A program made the translations under genes and the position numbers. 64,000 nucleotides of DNA from Vannielia litorea. GTDB taxonomy: Bacteria; Pseudomonadota; Alphaproteobacteria; Rhodobacterales; Rhodobacteraceae. A model generated the notes under the pieces. It was not told the DNA's origin, ran no database searches, and saw only the letters and a list, made by a program, of their open reading frames with translations. The stretch spans positions 992,001 to 1,056,000 of the forward strand of contig NZ_JAHVJR010000001.1 of NCBI RefSeq assembly GCF_019801175.1. Reading direction: 5' to 3'. Shown one piece after another: positions 16,543 through 24,256 of the stretch (position 1 is its first letter; each line of letters starts with the position of its first letter).

Positions 16543-17184
16543 TCAGGCGGAGCTGCTCTGGCCGGAGGCGAGCATCAGCTTGCGGAAGACCTCGGGCGGG
16601 ATATCGCAGGAAATCGAGACCTCTGCCACGCTGTCCCGCCGCTGGGCATGGCCGCGCTTGCGGCGGTTCTCGGCGAAGGCGTCCCACCCCTCGCTGACCG
16701 GCACGAAGAGCCAGTCGCCCCGCACGGAGGCGCGGCGGGTGGCGGAGCCGCTGTTGATCGGCGAGAAGTCGATGGCGGGGGCGAAGGCATCGAAGAAGCG
16801 GCGGCTGTCGAGCCTGACCTGAACGATATCATCCTCGGCCTTGAGGCTGGCGGCAAAGGTCGAGCCGCCGCCGGTGGGCCAGAAGAAGAGGCGCGAGTTC
16901 AGCACGTCGGACCAGCTTTCAAGCGTGTGACCTTCGAGAAAGGTCTCGGCCTGAGCGGCGCCTGCGATCAGCGGGCGCTGGTGATTGAGCTTGATGGTGC
17001 GGGTATCGAGCTTGATCTCGGTGCGCTCCTTGCGCAGCCGCAGATCGCGCGGGTCGATGCCCGCCCGGCGGGCGATTTCGGCGGCGCGGATCAATCCGCC
17101 CGCGTTGATGCCCGGCACGTTGGAGCGCATCGTCAGATGCACAAGCTGCGGGCCGACATGCTCGACGAACTCTTCCTGGTTCAT
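16543..17184 (-). CDS. DUF7002-like protein
   Basis: A 213-residue cytoplasmic protein. The order of motifs (QLVHLTMRSNVPGINAGGLI, then LNHQRPL, NSRLFFWP, SPINSGSATRR and RGDWLFVPVSE) matches what I recall of the DUF7002 family. The opening 'H-x-T ... G-G-L' pattern also recalls the start of DarT-like ADP-ribosyltransferases, so a transferase fold is possible but unproven. It is convergent with the DUF2945 gene, with 14 bases between. Confidence 0.7.
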   Translation of the reverse strand: MNQEEFVEHVGPQLVHLTMRSNVPGINAGGLIRAAEIARRAGIDPRDLRLRKERTEIKLDTRTIKLNHQRPLIAGAAQAETFLEGHTLESWSDVLNSRLFFWPTGGGSTFAASLKAEDDIVQVRLDSRRFFDAFAPAIDFSPINSGSATRRASVRGDWLFVPVSEGWDAFAENRRKRGHAQRRDSVAEVSISCDIPPEVFRKLMLASGQSSSA

Positions 17185-17471
17185 ATTGCCTTATCTCACG
17201 TCGCGTAACCTTTCATCGGCTCTACAAGACGGATCGGGCTGGGTAAACCGTGGGGTGACACCGGTTTTTGGGTTCAGGCGCAGGTGTTTGCATCGTGCCA
17301 CAGGCGCGTGAGCTGAAGATATGCCGCAGGCGAGTCAGCATGGGATGTGCCGCAGGCAGGCGGTTGGTTCGGGCTGGAAGCGGCGGCGCGGGAGAACCGG
17401 GCCGGGGGCCTCGGGCCCCGGGTGGGGCGCGAGGCGATGGGTTCGGCTGGGCCGGGGCCTTTGGGCGGGGC
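17185..17471. other. 287-base GC-rich intergenic region downstream of eno
   Basis: No gene is apparent. It contains a GC-rich hairpin (GGGGCC/GGCCCC with a 3-base loop at 17405-17419) that could slow RNA polymerase leaving eno but has no U-tract. Short CCGCAGGC-like motifs recur without clear periodicity. Confidence 0.5.
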
Positions 17472-18749
17472 TCAGCCTTTCAGGATCGAGCGGCCCGCGT
17501 AGATGGCGGTTTCGGCCAGCTCTTCCTCGATGCGGATGAGCTGGTTGTACTTGGCCAGCCGGTCGGAGCGGGCGAGGGAGCCGGTCTTGATCTGGCCGCA
17601 GTTGGTGGCCACGGCGAGGTCGGCGATGGTGGCATCTTCGGTCTCGCCGGAGCGGTGCGACATGACGTTGGTGTAGCGCGCGCGGTGGGCCATATCGACG
17701 GCCTTGAGGGTCTCCGTCAGGGTGCCGATCTGGTTGACCTTCACCAGCATGGAGTTGGCCACGCCCTTGGAGATGCCATCGGCCAGGCGGGCGGGGTTGG
17801 TGACGAAGAGGTCGTCGCCCACAAGCTGGACCTTGTCGCCGATCTTGTCGGTCAGGATCTTCCAGCCCTCCCAGTCATCCTCGGACATGCCGTCTTCGAT
17901 GGAGATGATCGGGTAGTCGCTGGCGAGCTTGGCGAGGTAGTCGGCGTTTTCTTCCGAGGAGAGCGAGGCGCCTTCGCCCTTCATCTCGTATTTGCCGCCC
18001 TTGTAATACTCGGTCGCGGCGCAATCGAGCGCGAGAGCGATCTCTTCGCCCGGTTTGTAGCCGGCCTTCTCGATGGACTTCAGGATGAAATCGAGTGCGT
18101 CGCGGGTGGAGGCCAGCTCGGGGGCGAAGCCGCCCTCGTCACCGAGGCCGGTGGACATGCCGGCAGCGGAGAGCTCGCCCTTGAGGGTGTGGAACACCTC
18201 GGAGCCCATGCGCACCGCCTCGGCGATGGTCGGGGCGGAGACCGGCATGATCATGAATTCCTGAATGTCGATCGGGTTGTCGGCGTGCTCACCGCCGTTG
18301 ATGATGTTCATCATCGGCACCGGCAGGGTGCGGGCGGAGGTGCCGCCGACGTAACGGTAGAGCGGCTGGCCAGTGAATTCGGCAGCGGCCTTGGCCACGG
18401 CGAGCGAGACGCCGAGGATGGCGTTGGCGCCGAGGCGGCCCTTGTTGGGGGTGCCGTCCAGCTCGATCATCGCGCCGTCGAGCGCGACCTGTTCGGTGGC
18501 CTCGAAGCCAACGAGCGCCTCGGCGATCTCGCCGTTCACGGCCGCCACGGCCTCGCGGACGCCCTTGCCCTTGTAGCGGGACTTGTCGCCATCGCGCTTT
18601 TCGACCGCCTCATGGGCGCCGGTGGACGCACCGGAGGGCACGGCGGCGCGGCCGAGCGTGCCGTCTTCGAGCGTGACGTCGACCTCGACGGTGGGGTTGC
18701 CGCGGCTGTCGAGGATCTCGCGGGCGTGAATGTCGATGATGGTGGACAT
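17472..18749 (-). CDS. eno: Enolase
   Basis: A 425-residue phosphopyruvate hydratase, converting 2-phosphoglycerate to phosphoenolpyruvate in glycolysis and gluconeogenesis. Visible landmarks are AREILDSRGNPTVEVDV, SGASTGAHEAVE, NGGEHADNPIDIQEFM, the metal-site SIEDGMSEDDWEGW, the catalytic lysine in VKVNQIGTLTETLKA, and SHRSGETEDATIADLAVA. Full length and unbroken. Confidence 0.98.
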   Translation of the reverse strand: MSTIIDIHAREILDSRGNPTVEVDVTLEDGTLGRAAVPSGASTGAHEAVEKRDGDKSRYKGKGVREAVAAVNGEIAEALVGFEATEQVALDGAMIELDGTPNKGRLGANAILGVSLAVAKAAAEFTGQPLYRYVGGTSARTLPVPMMNIINGGEHADNPIDIQEFMIMPVSAPTIAEAVRMGSEVFHTLKGELSAAGMSTGLGDEGGFAPELASTRDALDFILKSIEKAGYKPGEEIALALDCAATEYYKGGKYEMKGEGASLSSEENADYLAKLASDYPIISIEDGMSEDDWEGWKILTDKIGDKVQLVGDDLFVTNPARLADGISKGVANSMLVKVNQIGTLTETLKAVDMAHRARYTNVMSHRSGETEDATIADLAVATNCGQIKTGSLARSDRLAKYNQLIRIEEELAETAIYAGRSILKG

Positions 18750-18869
18750 GGGGGCGGCCTCCCTTGGCGCGTGTCGTTTGCCCTACGTCATAGCAGCCGG
18801 GGGGCGTGGTGCAAGCCGGGATGTGATAGCGCTAACAGGATCGGCGGAAGTGGAGCGGCAGTTGCCGAG

Positions 18870-19733
18870 CTACCCAGCGCGGCGGCGTTCGCGGAGGAAG
18901 GCGTAGAGACCGGCGGCGATGATCAGCAGGGAGCCTGCGATCGTCCAGCCATCGGGGCGCTCGGAGAAGAAGGTGACGGCGATGAGCGTGGCGAAGAGCA
19001 GGCGGGAGTAGCGGAAGGGGGCGACCGTGGCCAGCTCGCCGACGCGCACGGCGGCGGTGAGGGCGAGGTAGCCCACGAGGGTGAAGGCCACGCCGAGCGG
19101 TGCCCAGGCGAGGGAGGAAGGGGTGAGGGGCACGAAGCCGGGGCCGATCAGCAGCGCGGCCACGGCGGCCAGCGGCACCAGCGAGAAGCCCCAGGCGGCC
19201 AGTGTCAGCGAGGGGATGGTGCGGGGGGCGGCGCGGGTTGTCAGATCACGCGCGGAGAGCGCCACGGCGGCGGCAACGGCGACGAGGGAGGCCGGGTCGA
19301 AGGCCTCCATGCCGGGGCGGACGATCATCAGCATCCCGACCATGCCGGCGGCCACCGCCGACCAGCGGCGCCAGCCAACCTTTTCGCCAAAGAACAGCGC
19401 AGCCCCGAGGGTGACGAGGATGGGGTTCATCTGCATCAGGGCGGAGACAGTGGTGAGGGGCGCGAGCGCGATGGCGAGGGTGATGGTGATCGAGGCCACC
19501 GCCTCGGAAAGGCTACGGCCCACCACGGCGGGGTGGAAGAAGGCGCGAGAGAACACCGGCTCGCCGCGGGCGAGCGCGGCGGCGCAGAAGATCGCCGCAG
19601 TGGTGCCGCCGAGGATGAGTATCACCTGCGGGGCAGGCATGTAGGCGGCCATCAGCTTGACGATGCTGTCGGTACAGGCGAGGCCCAGCATGGCCAGCAC
19701 CATCAGCACGATGCCCTTGAGATTGTCCGACAC
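18870..19733 (-). CDS. EamA/DMT-family transporter
   Basis: A membrane protein of about 287 residues with ten predicted hydrophobic segments in two similar halves, typical of the drug/metabolite transporter superfamily. The second half has the family pattern GEKVGWRRWSAVAAGMVGMLMI. A GTG at 19733 with AAAGGG upstream is preferred; another GTG at 19748 would add five residues. The exported substrate is unknown. Confidence 0.88.
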   Translation of the reverse strand: MSDNLKGIVLMVLAMLGLACTDSIVKLMAAYMPAPQVILILGGTTAAIFCAAALARGEPVFSRAFFHPAVVGRSLSEAVASITITLAIALAPLTTVSALMQMNPILVTLGAALFFGEKVGWRRWSAVAAGMVGMLMIVRPGMEAFDPASLVAVAAAVALSARDLTTRAAPRTIPSLTLAAWGFSLVPLAAVAALLIGPGFVPLTPSSLAWAPLGVAFTLVGYLALTAAVRVGELATVAPFRYSRLLFATLIAVTFFSERPDGWTIAGSLLIIAAGLYAFLRERRRAG

Positions 19734-19801
19734 CCGCCGCCCTTTCACTTGCTTTCGGTGCAGCCCTACAGGGCCGAGGCGGGGAGTAACAGGGGGAGCT
19801 G

Positions 19802-20068
19802 TCAGTCGTCGGTCGGCTCGCTCGGGGAGTCGCCGGAGGCTTCACCGGGCGCGTCCTTTTCGAACAGGCCGAAGGTGCCGGAGGACTGGGAGGCGCTGGC
19901 GCGGTCGAAATAGCCTTCGGCGGCCAGACCGCGGCGCAGGAGTTCGCGCACTGCAGCGGATCGGCTGGGCATACGGTGCTTGAACCGCCAGTCGTCGAGC
20001 GCGACGGTCTCCTCTTCGGTCAGCATGATCTGCAGCCGATCGGTGCGTTTGGCGTTGTTGTCACTCAT
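19802..20068 (-). CDS. Ribbon-helix-helix DNA-binding protein
   Basis: An 88-residue protein. Residues 8-50 (RTDRLQIMLTEEETVALDDW, then PSRSAAVRELLRRGLA) form a ribbon-helix-helix domain, followed by a disordered acidic Ser/Asp/Glu tail. The ATG at 20068 has GGAAG upstream; the upstream extension of the frame is not conserved-looking. It probably acts as a small repressor, target unknown. Confidence 0.8.
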   Translation of the reverse strand: MSDNNAKRTDRLQIMLTEEETVALDDWRFKHRMPSRSAAVRELLRRGLAAEGYFDRASASQSSGTFGLFEKDAPGEASGDSPSEPTDD

Positions 20069-20290
20069 CGTCGTCACTTCCGGAAACTGCCTTTTCCGCT
20101 TGTTAACTGAGGAAACGGGCGATGGGCGCCGAAGTTCCGCAGAACGTGCAAAAAATACCAACTATGAGTAAGTTGCGCAAGGTGCTGACTAATCTGTGCT
20201 TGCAGCATGTTTGTATGTTAAGTATCAGAGAAAAAAGGAAAAATTGCTAGTGTCGCGGTGGTGTGGTATAGTTGGGTCGGAGGTGCAGAT

Positions 20291-20701
20291 TTGGACTACG
20301 ACCGGACAGCAAAACCAGAGGTTGAGACCACGGCCGAACGTGTGGCGGTGGTCTGTTCTGACCGTATTCTGGCGCTCGACTTGCAGATGATGCTTTCGGA
20401 AGCCGGATACGAGGTGGTGGAGGTGCCATCCTACGACGCGCTGGCAACGCCGCAGTCCAGCGTGTCTTCGGCGGTTGTCGACATTGGCGACAAGCCGGAG
20501 GCGGCGGTCACGGCGCTGTTGCGGCTGGCGACGGCCAATATTCCGCATGTGATCCTGTCGGACGAGGCGCAGGAGCTGCCCTTGAGCCTGTCGGGCGAGA
20601 TGCTGCGGGGCACCTTGCACAAGCCGATCCGGGTTGACGAACTGCTGCCGCTCCTCGGCCAGTCAGTGCCGCCTCAGCGGGGTGTGCGGCGGATGCCGTA
20701 A
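20291..20701 (+). CDS. Single-domain response-regulator receiver protein
   Basis: A protein of about 136 residues comprising one receiver domain without an output domain. The phospho-acceptor is probably the Asp in SSAVVDIGD; the Lys-Pro switch appears in LHKPIRVDELL, and the acidic pocket is reduced to SD. TTG at 20291 is preferred because a perfect GGAGGT lies six bases upstream; a GTG at 20258 has none. Its 3' end overlaps the convergent mur gene by 28 bases. Confidence 0.78.
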   Translation: MDYDRTAKPEVETTAERVAVVCSDRILALDLQMMLSEAGYEVVEVPSYDALATPQSSVSSAVVDIGDKPEAAVTALLRLATANIPHVILSDEAQELPLSLSGEMLRGTLHKPIRVDELLPLLGQSVPPQRGVRRMP

Positions 20702-21090
20702 AGCTCCAGCCGGTGGCCCTTGAGCTCGTAGCCGAGGCGCTCGGCGATTTTCTCCTGTAGGGCCTCGATCTCGGGGTCGACGAACTCGATCACCTCGCCG
20801 GTCTTCATGTCGATCAGGTGATCGTGGTGGTCGCGCTCGGCGTCCTCGTAGCGGGCGCGGCCATCGCCGAACTCCAGCTTCTCCAGCAGCCCGGCCTCTT
20901 CAAACAGCTTGACCGTCCGGTAGACCGTCGCGAGTGAGATCCGCGGGTCCACGGCGGAGGCGCGGGCATAGAGCTCTTCCACGTCCGGGTGGTCGGAGGC
21001 GGCATCGAGCACTTCGGCGATCACCTTGCGCTGGCCGGTGATGCGCAGGCCCTTGGCGGCGGAACGCTCGATGAGGGTAGGGGTCGTCAT
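20674..21090 (-). CDS. mur: Fur-family regulator, manganese-type (Mur)
   Basis: A 138-residue Fur-family repressor. The winged helix (LRITGQRKVIAEVL, HPDVEELYARAS, ISLATVYRTVKLFEEAGLL) and the metal-site HHDHLIDMKTGEVIEF are clear. The Cys-X2-Cys zinc motifs of classical Fur are absent. The sequence closely resembles rhizobial Mur, which represses manganese uptake genes. Sensing of Mn(II) rather than Fe(II) is therefore likely but not provable from sequence. Confidence 0.9.
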   Translation of the reverse strand: MTTPTLIERSAAKGLRITGQRKVIAEVLDAASDHPDVEELYARASAVDPRISLATVYRTVKLFEEAGLLEKLEFGDGRARYEDAERDHHDHLIDMKTGEVIEFVDPEIEALQEKIAERLGYELKGHRLELYGIRRTPR

Positions 21091-21179
21091 GGGGGCCTCC
21101 GGCTGGTGGCACGGGTTTAGCGGGGGCGGCGGAGGATTTCCAGCGGCCCGGGGGGCGGGCGCGGATTTTCCGGCTCAGG

Positions 21180-22010
21180 TCAGAGGGAGAGGGTGCCGCT
21201 CATGACCGGCACGGCGGCGCCGGAGATGGTGACGGAGGTCTCGGTGGTGCGCAGGCCGATGCGGGAGGGGCGGCCCATGTCGTCACCCTGGTGGATGGTG
21301 AGGGTCTGGGGGCCGTGGAGAGAGGTGAGGTAGGCGCCGAGGGCGGCGCAGGCGGAGCCGGTGGCCGGGTCTTCAGGGATATTGTCGAGCGGGGCGAACA
21401 TGCGGGCGTGGATGGTGGCGCCGTCGGGCCAATAGGCGAATTGGGCGAAGTCGAGCGAGCCGGGGTAGGCGACAGCGCCTTGTTTGAAGGCGGCGGTGTC
21501 GGGCGCGCAGGCAGCGAGGGCCTCGCGGGTGGTCAGCTCCGTGAGGGTGAAGGGCAGGCCGACGGAGGCGAGGACGGGCGGGTTGGCGAGGGCGGTTTCA
21601 GGCAGGCCGAGGGCGCGGGCGGTGAGGGATGGCTCGGGGTGGGCGAGGATTTGCAGGGCGACCTCTGTGGTGAAGCGGGCCTCGGTGTCGGTCGCATGGG
21701 CGCGGATCGGGCCGACGCCTGTTTCGAGGGTCAGGTCGGGGCCATGGCCTGCGCGGGCGAGGGCTACGGCGGTGCCGATGAGCGGGTGCCCGGCGAAGGG
21801 GATCTCCATTGTGGGGGTGAAGATGCGGACGCGGGCGGTGTTGGCTGGGTCGTCCGGCGGGAAGACGAAGGTGGTCTCGGAGTAGTTGAACTCGGCGGCG
21901 ATCTTCTGGAGGGCGTCTTCGGGGAGGGTGCGCGCGTCAGGGATGACGGCGAGCGGGTTGCCGGTGAAGGGGGTGGAGGTGAAGACGTCTAGGGTGAGGT
22001 AGGGGGTCAT
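21180..22010 (-). CDS. PhzF-family isomerase/epimerase
   Basis: A 276-residue PhzF-like protein with the diaminopimelate-epimerase-type double barrel. Landmarks are LDVFTSTPFTGNPLAVI, the active-site Glu in NYSETTFV, IFTPTMEIPFAGHPLIGTA and the C-terminal DPATGSACAALGAYL. The cellular substrate is not known for most members. The ATG at 22010 gives the typical N-terminus; an ATG at 22031 would add seven residues. Confidence 0.92.
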   Translation of the reverse strand: MTPYLTLDVFTSTPFTGNPLAVIPDARTLPEDALQKIAAEFNYSETTFVFPPDDPANTARVRIFTPTMEIPFAGHPLIGTAVALARAGHGPDLTLETGVGPIRAHATDTEARFTTEVALQILAHPEPSLTARALGLPETALANPPVLASVGLPFTLTELTTREALAACAPDTAAFKQGAVAYPGSLDFAQFAYWPDGATIHARMFAPLDNIPEDPATGSACAALGAYLTSLHGPQTLTIHQGDDMGRPSRIGLRTTETSVTISGAAVPVMSGTLSL

Positions 22011-22056
22011 GGGCCTTGCCTGATCGTTCATGCCGAGCTTAGGGTCAGACGCGGGC

Positions 22057-22410
22057 ATGGCAAGCGGTGAGAAAGTGAGCGAGTTTATCCGACGCGGCGT
22101 CAAGGTGGTTGCAGAGACCACGGAGAAGGCCGAGTTCGACATTCGCGGCTACCAGATTACAGACGCCGCGATGAACCGGATCGCAGCGCGGCTGAAAGAA
22201 GTTCTGTTCTCCCCGGACGACCGGGTTGTGGGCGATCTCAGGATTAGGGAATTGGAGGGCTATGACGTGGTTCACTTCGTCGGGCGGGATGGTGACCGCA
22301 TCGTGGTTACCATTGCACAGCTTAGAGTGCCCGACCCGGACAATCCTACAGAACGGATTTTGGAGAAACTGGGAAGGGCTGCTATATTCAGGGGAGCAAC
22401 CGGGCTGTGA
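22057..22410 (+). CDS. Islet protein 1, unknown function
   Basis: A 117-residue protein of unrecognised family with a helical N-half (AAMNRIAARLKEVLFSPDD) and a beta-rich C-half (GYDVVHFVGRDGDRIVVTIAQL). Codon use is less GC-biased than its neighbours. The start is uncertain (ATG at 22030 or 22057). It is the first gene of a two-gene unit with the next ORF, 18 bases away. The C-half loosely recalls RelE/ParE-type toxins, but not strongly enough to assign. Confidence 0.55.
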   Translation: MASGEKVSEFIRRGVKVVAETTEKAEFDIRGYQITDAAMNRIAARLKEVLFSPDDRVVGDLRIRELEGYDVVHFVGRDGDRIVVTIAQLRVPDPDNPTERILEKLGRAAIFRGATGL

Positions 22411-22428
22411 CCCGGTGAGGATGAACCG

Positions 22429-22749
22429 ATGACCTACGAAGAGTACTCAAAATTGGACGAAGACGCCAAGGCGCTGGCTGCGGTCAACGAACTGCGGGCA
22501 GTAGTGCTTGGTTCTGGGTACGACCCATTGCGGCCGTCCTCGACGGAACAGAACATACCTAGGCAAACCGTCAAAAAGTCTGAGCCGACTTCTCCTCAGC
22601 GGACTGATCCAGATGCAAAGGTCAGAGCTTATCTGGAGTTAAACTCCAAGGTCACTTCCGAGATGCAGAAAGAACGTTCTTCTCTTCGCAGGAAGATCAA
22701 TAGGATAAACCGCGCCGCTCGGCGAAACGAGCATCGGCAAGCAAGCTGA
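22429..22749 (+). CDS. Islet protein 2, unknown function
   Basis: A 106-residue protein with an acidic N-terminus (MTYEEYSKLDEDAKALAA), a Ser/Thr/Pro-rich middle and a strongly basic helical C-terminus (RSSLRRKINRINRAARRNEH) that could bind nucleic acid. GTGAGG precedes the ATG. It forms an operon with the previous ORF and uses lower-GC codons than the flanking genes. No family is recognised. Confidence 0.6.
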   Translation: MTYEEYSKLDEDAKALAAVNELRAVVLGSGYDPLRPSSTEQNIPRQTVKKSEPTSPQRTDPDAKVRAYLELNSKVTSEMQKERSSLRRKINRINRAARRNEHRQAS

Positions 22750-22753
22750 GGCC

Positions 22754-23593
22754 CTACCTCTCCCGCCGCGCCATGAAGGCCAGTCGCTCGAACAGATGCA
22801 CGTCCTGTTCGTTCTTCAGCAGGGCGCCGTGGAGTTTGGGGAGGGCGTTGGCGCCGTCGCGTTTGAGGTCTTCGGGGGAGAGGTCTTCGGCGAGGAGGAG
22901 TTTGAGCCAGTCTAGGACTTCGCTCGTTGACGGTTTCTTTTTCAGTCCGGGTTGGTCGCGGATTTCGTAGAACTGGGTGAGCGCGGTGGTCAGCAGGTCG
23001 GCCTTGATGCCGGGGTGGTGGACTTCGACGATCTGCTTGAGCGTCTCCATCTCGGGGAAGCGGATGAAGTGGAAGAAGCAGCGGCGCAGGAAGGCGTCGG
23101 GAAGCTCTTTTTCGTTGTTCGAGGTGATGATGACGATGGGGCGGTTCTCGGCCTTCACCGTCTGGCCGGTTTCGTAGACGTGAAACTCCATCCGGTCGAG
23201 CTCTTGCAACAGGTCATTGGGGAATTCGATGTCGGCCTTGTCGATTTCGTCGATCAGCAGCACCACGCGGCCCGGGGCGGAGAAGGCCTCCCAGAGTTTG
23301 CCGGGTTTGATGTAATTGGCCACGTCATGCACGCGCTCGTCGCCAAGCTGGCTGTCGCGGAGGCGGCTGACGGCGTCATACTCATAGAGGCCCTGCTGGG
23401 CGCGGGTGGTGGACTTGATGTGCCATTCGATCATCGGCAGACCGAGCGCGGCGCTGACCTGGCGGGCCAGTTCCGTCTTGCCGGTGCCGGGCTCGCCCTT
23501 GACCAGAAGCGGCCGCTCCAGCGCCACGGCGGCATTGACCGCAACGGTCAGGTCTTCAGTCGCGACGTAGCTCTCGGTGCCTTCGAATTTCAT
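22754..23593 (-). CDS. MoxR-family AAA+ ATPase
   Basis: A 279-residue AAA+ protein of the MoxR group, thought to act as a chaperone maturing metalloenzymes or protein complexes. Walker A is GEPGTGKTEL, Walker B VVLLIDEIDKAD, sensor 1 IITSNNEKELPDAFLRRC. The ATG at 23593 follows GAGGA. In many Rhodobacteraceae a CoxE-like VWA gene follows moxR; here the downstream position is taken by the two-gene islet on the other strand, so that partner is absent from this locus. Confidence 0.92.
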   Translation of the reverse strand: MKFEGTESYVATEDLTVAVNAAVALERPLLVKGEPGTGKTELARQVSAALGLPMIEWHIKSTTRAQQGLYEYDAVSRLRDSQLGDERVHDVANYIKPGKLWEAFSAPGRVVLLIDEIDKADIEFPNDLLQELDRMEFHVYETGQTVKAENRPIVIITSNNEKELPDAFLRRCFFHFIRFPEMETLKQIVEVHHPGIKADLLTTALTQFYEIRDQPGLKKKPSTSEVLDWLKLLLAEDLSPEDLKRDGANALPKLHGALLKNEQDVHLFERLAFMARRER

Positions 23594-23770
23594 GATTTTC
23601 CTCAATCTTCTGCCGTGGGCCTGATTGTGATCACGGCATGGTCAATTCCACCCTGACGGCATTAAAAGACAGTGACAAGGGGGGCAGGCGCGTGTAGATG
23701 GACCGCATTGGAGCGCGTGATGCAAACGACTCGACAGAGTGAAAGAAAAGCACAGCCCGAGGGAGCACGG

Positions 23771-24193
23771 ATGAAGCAGGAACTTTTTCTGGACGACGAT
23801 TATCGCCCGGCCGAAGACGAACCCTTCATGAACGATCGCCAGACGGAATACTTCCGTCGCAAGCTGATCCAGTGGCGCGAAGACCTGCTGTCTGACAGCC
23901 GCGACACGATCGAAGCCTTGCAGGATGGCACTCGCAACATCCCCGACATCGCCGACCGTGCCAGTGAAGAGACCGACCGGGCTCTGGAACTGCGCACCCG
24001 CGACCGTCAGCGCAAGCTGGTGGCCAAGATCGACTCGGCGCTGCGCCGGATCGAGAACGGCGAATACGGATATTGCGAAGAGACCGGCGAGCCGATCAGC
24101 CTGAAGCGGCTGGATGCTCGCCCGATCGCCACGCTGAGCCTTGAGGCGCAGGAGCGCCACGAGCGCCGCGAGAAGGTGCATCGGGACGACTGA
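23771..24193 (+). CDS. dksA: DksA-type RNA polymerase regulator
   Basis: A 140-residue DksA that binds the RNA polymerase secondary channel and works with ppGpp. The coiled coil with the tip DxxDxA motif (DIADRASEE) is intact. The zinc-finger region reads YGYCEETGEPISLKRL and keeps a single Cys, so it cannot form a four-Cys finger; reduced fingers are known among alphaproteobacterial DksA proteins. The ATG at 23771 follows GAGGGAG. A strong terminator follows the stop. Confidence 0.93.
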   Translation: MKQELFLDDDYRPAEDEPFMNDRQTEYFRRKLIQWREDLLSDSRDTIEALQDGTRNIPDIADRASEETDRALELRTRDRQRKLVAKIDSALRRIENGEYGYCEETGEPISLKRLDARPIATLSLEAQERHERREKVHRDD

Positions 24194-24217
24194 TCCCTTG
24201 ATGCTGATTGCAAAACG

Positions 24218-24255
24218 CGCCCGGAGGCCGAGAGGCCGGCCGGGCGTTGTGTTTT
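24218..24255 (+). terminator. Intrinsic terminator after dksA
   Basis: A stem CGCCCGG/CCGGGCG encloses GGCC-GAGA-GGCC with a GNRA-type tetraloop, and is followed by the T-rich TTGTGTTTT. It lies 24 bases after the dksA stop and ends just before the next start codon. Confidence 0.85.
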
Positions 24256-24256
24256 C

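Noticed and set aside
17405..17419. GC hairpin downstream of eno as an intrinsic terminator
   Set aside because: The stem is strong but there is no U-tract on either strand, so it is noted only within the intergenic entry.
17268..19913. An 881-codon open frame on the plus strand
   Set aside because: It lies antisense to eno and a DMT transporter, both with clear family motifs, and its composition is the Gly/Ala/Asp/Arg-rich type produced by reading GC-rich genes backwards.
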